A stretch of 64,000 bases of DNA from Liolophura sinensis (Eukaryota; Mollusca; Polyplacophora; Chitonida; Chitonidae): contig NC_088304.1 in the NCBI RefSeq assembly GCF_032854445.1, forward strand, positions 10,487,704-10,551,703. Reading direction: 5' to 3'. Positions 60,198 to 64,000 of this stretch are shown here, in pieces. The notes under the pieces are model-generated. The model ran no database searches. It was given only the letters and a program-made list of their open reading frames with translations, and was not told where the DNA came from. Position 1 is the first letter of the stretch; each line of letters starts with the position of its first letter. A program made the translations under genes and the position numbers.

Positions 60198-60302
60198 GTG
60201 GTGTGTATGGACGAGTATGACGTCATCGACTTGGAGCACGAGGCCCTCGTCCTTGTCGTGACGAGCACTTTTGGTAATGGCGACCCGCCGGAAAACGGAG
60301 AG
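60198..60302 (+). CDS. NOS: NOS coding exon 12: FMN-binding domain (residues 858-892)
   Basis: Phase 0-0 exon of 35 codons. [12 protein letters not shown] leads into [19 protein letters not shown], the second FMN-binding loop. The intron before it (214 bp) is the shortest in the gene. Donor GAG/GTAACA is weaker at position +5. Confidence 0.97.
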
Positions 60303-60896
60303 GTAACATGTCGTAACCATGTGATCGAACAGCAGGAATTTGTAACACCCGTGCTGACATTAAGATTACCTCAGAAAATACATGATTGGATGCCTGTCTA
60401 AGGAGCAGTTCTGTGATACCTTTGACGGAATAAGATTTTATAAAATATATTCAGTGCATCAAACATAGAGGGCTTTTAATTATACACTGAAAAAAAGCCT
60501 TATTTATGATGTGACTAGAATTTTTAAAATCATGCATTCTAACCATGAATGTCAATGGTGATGTATGAATCCCGGGAGTTTCGTAACGTTTTTTATTTCA
60601 TTTTGTTTACACATTTGTCTATATCTAATATTCAAACCTTAATTATAATTGATGCAAAATGTAGATATTACCACCTTTGCCACGCTATGGCTGAAATATT
60701 GCCAATGTGGCGTTAAGCTATAATCATTTATTCATTCAGCATTCACTTTGACGTTAGCTGGATTGTATTTTGGAGGTTCTGAAGACCTCATCCGGAGAAA
60801 ACTCTATCACATTAATTATTCATCATCATAAATAATCTATCACGCTGTTTTTTTGTTGTTGAAAGAATTCATATTATATTTTGATTTGTCTTGCAG

Positions 60897-60946
60897 AGAT
60901 TTGCCAAGGCTCTTTATTCTATGAAGCATCCGGGGGGTGGCGCAGA
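60897..60946 (+). CDS. NOS: NOS coding exon 13: FMN domain (residues 893-909)
   Basis: A 50-base exon reading R-F-A-K-A-L-Y-S-M-K-H-P-G-G-G-A-D, equal to the nNOS segment F-x-x-A-L-x-x-M-R-H-P before the autoinhibitory insert. Acceptor CTTGCAG, donor CAGA/GTGAGT; Asp909 is split. The short length makes it easy to miss, but the frame and family alignment on both sides need it. Confidence 0.92.
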
Positions 60947-61250
60947 GTGAGTATTTCCTGGTTGTCTAGACGTATTCGTTTAACCAATGGACACGCCAAT
61001 AATAACCACGGCCTCTAGACGTGATCCAGTCAGAACTTTGCTCACATAACGGATTGTCTTATGGAGTAAAATGGTGTAGTAGTTGTATTGGCAATCGCAG
61101 TTGGTCAGGATTATTTTGACTGACAGTGGCGATCAATTTGACAAAGAAATACAAGTTTACAAAGTAATTCTTTGTTGATTTTATGGTGTCAACATGATAA
61201 CTGAAAGTAACAGATAATAAATTGGCTTGTTGTTGTTGTTGTTTTTCTAG

Positions 61251-61376
61251 CGGCGAGTTCCGGTCAACTTCGTACATCCGGATGAGTGCCTCTTCGGAAC
61301 CGGAATCTACAAGCACGAGAGCATCGGCCTCTGATGATAACCTTACCATCGAAACTGGGGCTCTGGGGAACGTGAG
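61251..61376 (+). CDS. NOS: NOS coding exon 14: autoinhibitory insert (residues 909-950), last exon in window
   Basis: Ser/Thr/Glu-rich segment with T-S-Y-I-R-M-S-A-S-S-E-P-E-S near its start and E-T-G-A-L-G-N-V-R at its end, followed by donor AG/GTAAGT in phase 2. It aligns with the nNOS/eNOS autoinhibitory loop between M-R-H-P and A-N-V-R; counted from K-H-P to N-V-R the segment is 50 residues, the same as I count in mammalian nNOS. iNOS lacks this insert, so a Ca2+-calmodulin-dependent enzyme is inferred. The acceptor is preceded by a GTT microsatellite. Confidence 0.94.
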
Positions 61377-61956
61377 GTAAGTCTGGTGAAAAGAGACTAC
61401 AACCCAGCTGGTAATCAGAATAGCCATGACCTTTTTGTTGTGGCACAGACGTGCAAAAACCGACTTGGGACACTGGCAGATGCATTAATGTGCAACGAAG
61501 TAAACCACGCTTTTATTGCACTGAGGCCTTCATGATAATTAATTAATTTGATTGATGTTTTACGCCGAACTCAAGTCATGAGAGTTAATGAAATCTAAAC
61601 GAGGTGTGATCTGCAACTGAAGCCCTCCATGATACTGTTAAGCAAATGAGACGGACTTATTGTGAGTCTAGTTTTATCAAATTTTGTGATATAAATTCTA
61701 TAAGAGCAGAACGTGCTTGTCGTCCTGGAGAGCTATTTTAAAAAATCATGTCTGATCTATGCAGACAGGAAGTTTCACTGGGCCACTTTTGTGGCAGTTT
61801 TGATAAGAGTCTGTCTGCGGTTACGAAACTCTGGAGACTTGGTTTTAAATCCCTGTAGAACTAGTCATAAAGCAAGACTTGAACAGTGTCCAGGACAGAA
61901 CATATTCAGGCTGGCATCACGTCGGTTAAATCGGGAATCAAACGAATTGAACTGGA

Positions 61957-62075
61957 TTTTATTTATTTATTTCATTGATGTTTTACGCCAAACTGAAGAA
62001 TATTTTTACTTATACGACGGCGGCCAGCATTATGGTTGGAGGAAAGAGGGCATGACCCTCCGCAGGTTACTGGTA
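61957..62075 (-). mobile_element. SINE-A fragment, - strand
   Basis: 'tttatttatttatttcattg', 'atgttttacgccaaactgaa', 'cggccagcattatggttgga' and 'cctccgcaggttactggtag'. Confidence 0.88.
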
Positions 62076-63734
62076 GACTAATTGAATTGGAGAGCAGGTT
62101 TATATTTTCTTCTGCCACTCATGGAAATCAAGTTATTCACCAGGAAAAAGAGATGGACCGTTAAATTTATTTGATTTACTTATATGATTAAACAAGAATT
62201 TTTTCATTTACACGATGGCCGTAAACTTTATGGGTGGAAGAATCAGAATGCTTGGGGTCAGACTGCGCAAAGGTCATGTGGTCGTTCAAGATAGTAGGGT
62301 CCCTGTTTCACCAACATACAAAAGGGTTTTACCTATTATTGGCATAGGCAAGCAAGTGTAATTAAAGTAACTTTGAAGAGAGCATTTTGTTCTGTCAACA
62401 GAAATTAAGCACTAAGTGTAACGCCGCGACTCTTCTCTTATATGTTTATTTATTTGTTTGGCGTTTAACTCGGTGCTCTGGAATGTTTCATCTATATGAC
62501 AGGAAACCGCAATAGACCACTTGCCTATGTCAGGTATCTGACAAACCTCTTGACCTATTGTCATAGCCGAACAAGCGACAAATTGAATACGAAAACGTGG
62601 CAGCCCTTTACCCGTATGAGCCAGTGAACACCTTGCTTCTTCTCTGCTATATTGTAGACTAGACTATTCTAGTATATACAGTTATATATCAGACATTAAA
62701 TATTCAGATTTGGCCTTTATAAGACATAGCCTGGACTTGCCTATCTCACACACCAGCCAATCAGAATCGATTCTGTATCCTTTTAATGTCTTAGAAACAG
62801 GTGTATACGTATTGAATATGGAAACTTAACTTATACTTCTTTATTGTTGATACAGCAGTTCTTTGATCCTGTTTTTGCATGGTTTTAAGCATGCGTGATG
62901 TATGTGAGTTGACAAATATCAAGTAGTTGAATGCGACATTTTACAACTATTGTTCCGTTGGCTTTAAGTTGCCTTTGGCCAGGAACGCAACCTTTAATTT
63001 CGTCTTTTGCACCCTTTTACGTTCTGTCATATTTTCAACGTTCAGTTATGTATTATCATTGTCTTAATGAGCAAGAATATTTTACGTATACATACTTTCA
63101 TTAGTAGACTTTTTTTCACACATTCATAAAATTCTGTTGCCACATTCAGGTTAAAATTAAGCTATTATCTACTTTGTTTTCAAACTTAAATTTCTCAGTT
63201 ACTTTGGTTTAAAATTTTCAATTTTCATTTTTTGATTTCATTATTCTTACTTCTACAGCTTTGATAATATCTGCATATTTAGCTTGTATTTTAAACCACA
63301 GTCTCCTATACAATCTTTGTAGTTATAACATAACACAGTGACAGTAAATCAATGACAACTTAAACCTATCAGTCAATTTTGCCCACCACTCAACTTAAGA
63401 AAGTTTTCCACCGAATTGAAAAGAAAATGTTGAATTGAACATTTTTTGCATGATTTAACTACTGTTACCCCATTCGCCCGCACCAGTGTTAGTGCGCATG
63501 TGTCATTCGCGCGTAATTGTCCCGGTCACAGTTCTGTCTATTCTGTCATCTACTTCCGGATTGCCGACGCCATTTGCTGCCCTCCTGACTTTTTGGATAT
63601 CTTTCCATCCACTTGATTAATTTGTGGATACTGAATACATCCCATTTTTTGGATCGGTGAGCCCTTGTCCGTAATTGTCGTAGATCTCCAGTGATTTTGG
63701 ATCCTAATTGCTACCCTTTATTGATCCTCGTTGC

Positions 63735-63845
63735 TACCCTATTATGGAGCTCATTGCTTTCCTTCATGGAGCTCATTGCTTTCCTTCATGGAGCTCATTG
63801 TTTTCCTGTATGGAGCTCATTGCTTTCCTTTATGAAGTTCATTGC
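63735..63845. repeat. Tandem repeat, 22 bp x about 5
   Basis: Units of 'atggagctcattgctttcct' plus 'tc' start at 22-base spacing, with decay on the right side. Confidence 0.88.
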
Positions 63846-64000
63846 ATCCCTTGTGACGGTATAAATCTCTTTCCTGTGGTGGTCCTGCTGTCGTGGTCAG
63901 CTGTTTCCGGTTCAGTTACGCATGTCTTGTGTCAATCACACTATGCTCATGTCCAGAATCTATTCACTGCCAGTTTGAGACGGTATGTGTTCGCTCGATC

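Larger units (their letters stand above)
44708..64000 (+). other. NOS: Neuronal-type nitric oxide synthase gene (PDZ-containing NOS), 3' part outside window
   Basis: NOS converts L-arginine, oxygen and NADPH to nitric oxide and citrulline as a haem/BH4/FMN/FAD homodimer activated by Ca2+-calmodulin. Fourteen coding exons with GT-AG introns were read from the sequence: 44894-46069, 47504-47646, 50286-50448, 53330-53421, 53972-54113, 54877-55016, 56006-56180, 56766-56867, 57998-58192, 58889-58986, 59839-59983, 60198-60302, 60897-60946 and 61251-61376. Phases are consistent throughout, giving 950 codons plus two bases. Domain order is PDZ, linker, oxygenase, calmodulin site, partial FMN domain. 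The presence of PDZ and of a 50-residue insert in the FMN domain makes it nNOS-like rather than iNOS-like. The next exon, expected to start with a conserved F-S-V-F-G-L-G-S stretch, was not found before 64000, so the gene is cut by the window edge. Introns range from 214 bp to more than 2.6 kb. Confidence 0.97.
61377..64000 (+). other. NOS intron 14 (5' part), no further exon seen
   Basis: Opens with GTAAGT at 61377. No sequence matching the next NOS segment (F-S-V-F-G-L-G-S and R-A-Y-P) was found in any frame. It contains SINE-A pieces at 61540-61580, 61957-62075 (- strand) and 62445-62510. Confidence 0.75.

Noticed and set aside
61377-64000. Further NOS exons in the last 2.6 kb
   Set aside because: I looked for the conserved FMN-domain segment that must follow exon 14 and found no match next to an AG acceptor. 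AG sites such as the one near 62851 are not followed by NOS-like codons.

Overview
This is a eukaryotic genomic window, most likely from a mollusc. The evidence is an intron-rich gene with GT-AG introns, no bacterial-type operons, an AT-rich non-coding background, and more than twenty copies of a tRNA-derived SINE whose body ('gtgttttacgccgtactc', 'aagaatatttcacttata', 'ccagcattatggtggga') I recall as common in molluscan and other lophotrochozoan genomes. The species cannot be decided from the sequence.

The only protein-coding gene I can support is on the + strand at about 44.7-61.4 kb and runs off the right edge. It encodes a neuronal-type nitric oxide synthase (NOS). Fourteen coding exons join without frame conflict into about 950 residues: an N-terminal PDZ domain with its beta-finger, a long Ser-rich linker holding a candidate dynein-light-chain (LC8/PIN) motif, the zinc-binding CxxxxC pair, the complete haem/arginine/tetrahydrobiopterin oxygenase domain, the calmodulin-binding helix, and the first part of the FMN domain up to the end of an nNOS-like autoinhibitory insert. 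The rest of the FMN domain and the FAD/NADPH reductase must lie beyond position 64000. The start codon has an exact GCCACCATGG context. An in-frame stop and a strong-context 29-codon upstream ORF precede it in the same exon. A splice acceptor at 44706-44707 implies at least one upstream non-coding exon that I could not locate.

Positions 1-44700 contain no gene I can recognise. Every longer reading frame there is short, unsupported by homology I know, or a translation of repeats. The region is a mosaic of four dispersed families, named here for convenience: SINE-A (the molluscan tRNA-derived SINE), SINE-D (a second tRNA-related element), family B (about 130 bp, ending in a GAGAGTAAAACCAGAG-like sequence) and family C (about 180 bp, with CTTGCGATTATTG). 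It also holds tandem arrays with units of about 16, 20, 22, 24, 25, 28, 29, 32, 40, 46, 64, 95 and 98 bp (two lie in NOS introns), a foldback MITE and several hairpins. The largest array (39.3-42.2 kb) has 55 consecutive 29-bp units in perfect register, nearly all carrying a TGACGTA CRE-like core, flanked by older diverged units and split by two SINE insertions.

A recurring theme is that several tandem arrays (98 bp, 64 bp and 32 bp units) abut or arise from the ends of the dispersed families, so local satellites appear to have been seeded by mobile elements. I saw no sign of a bacterial or viral system.
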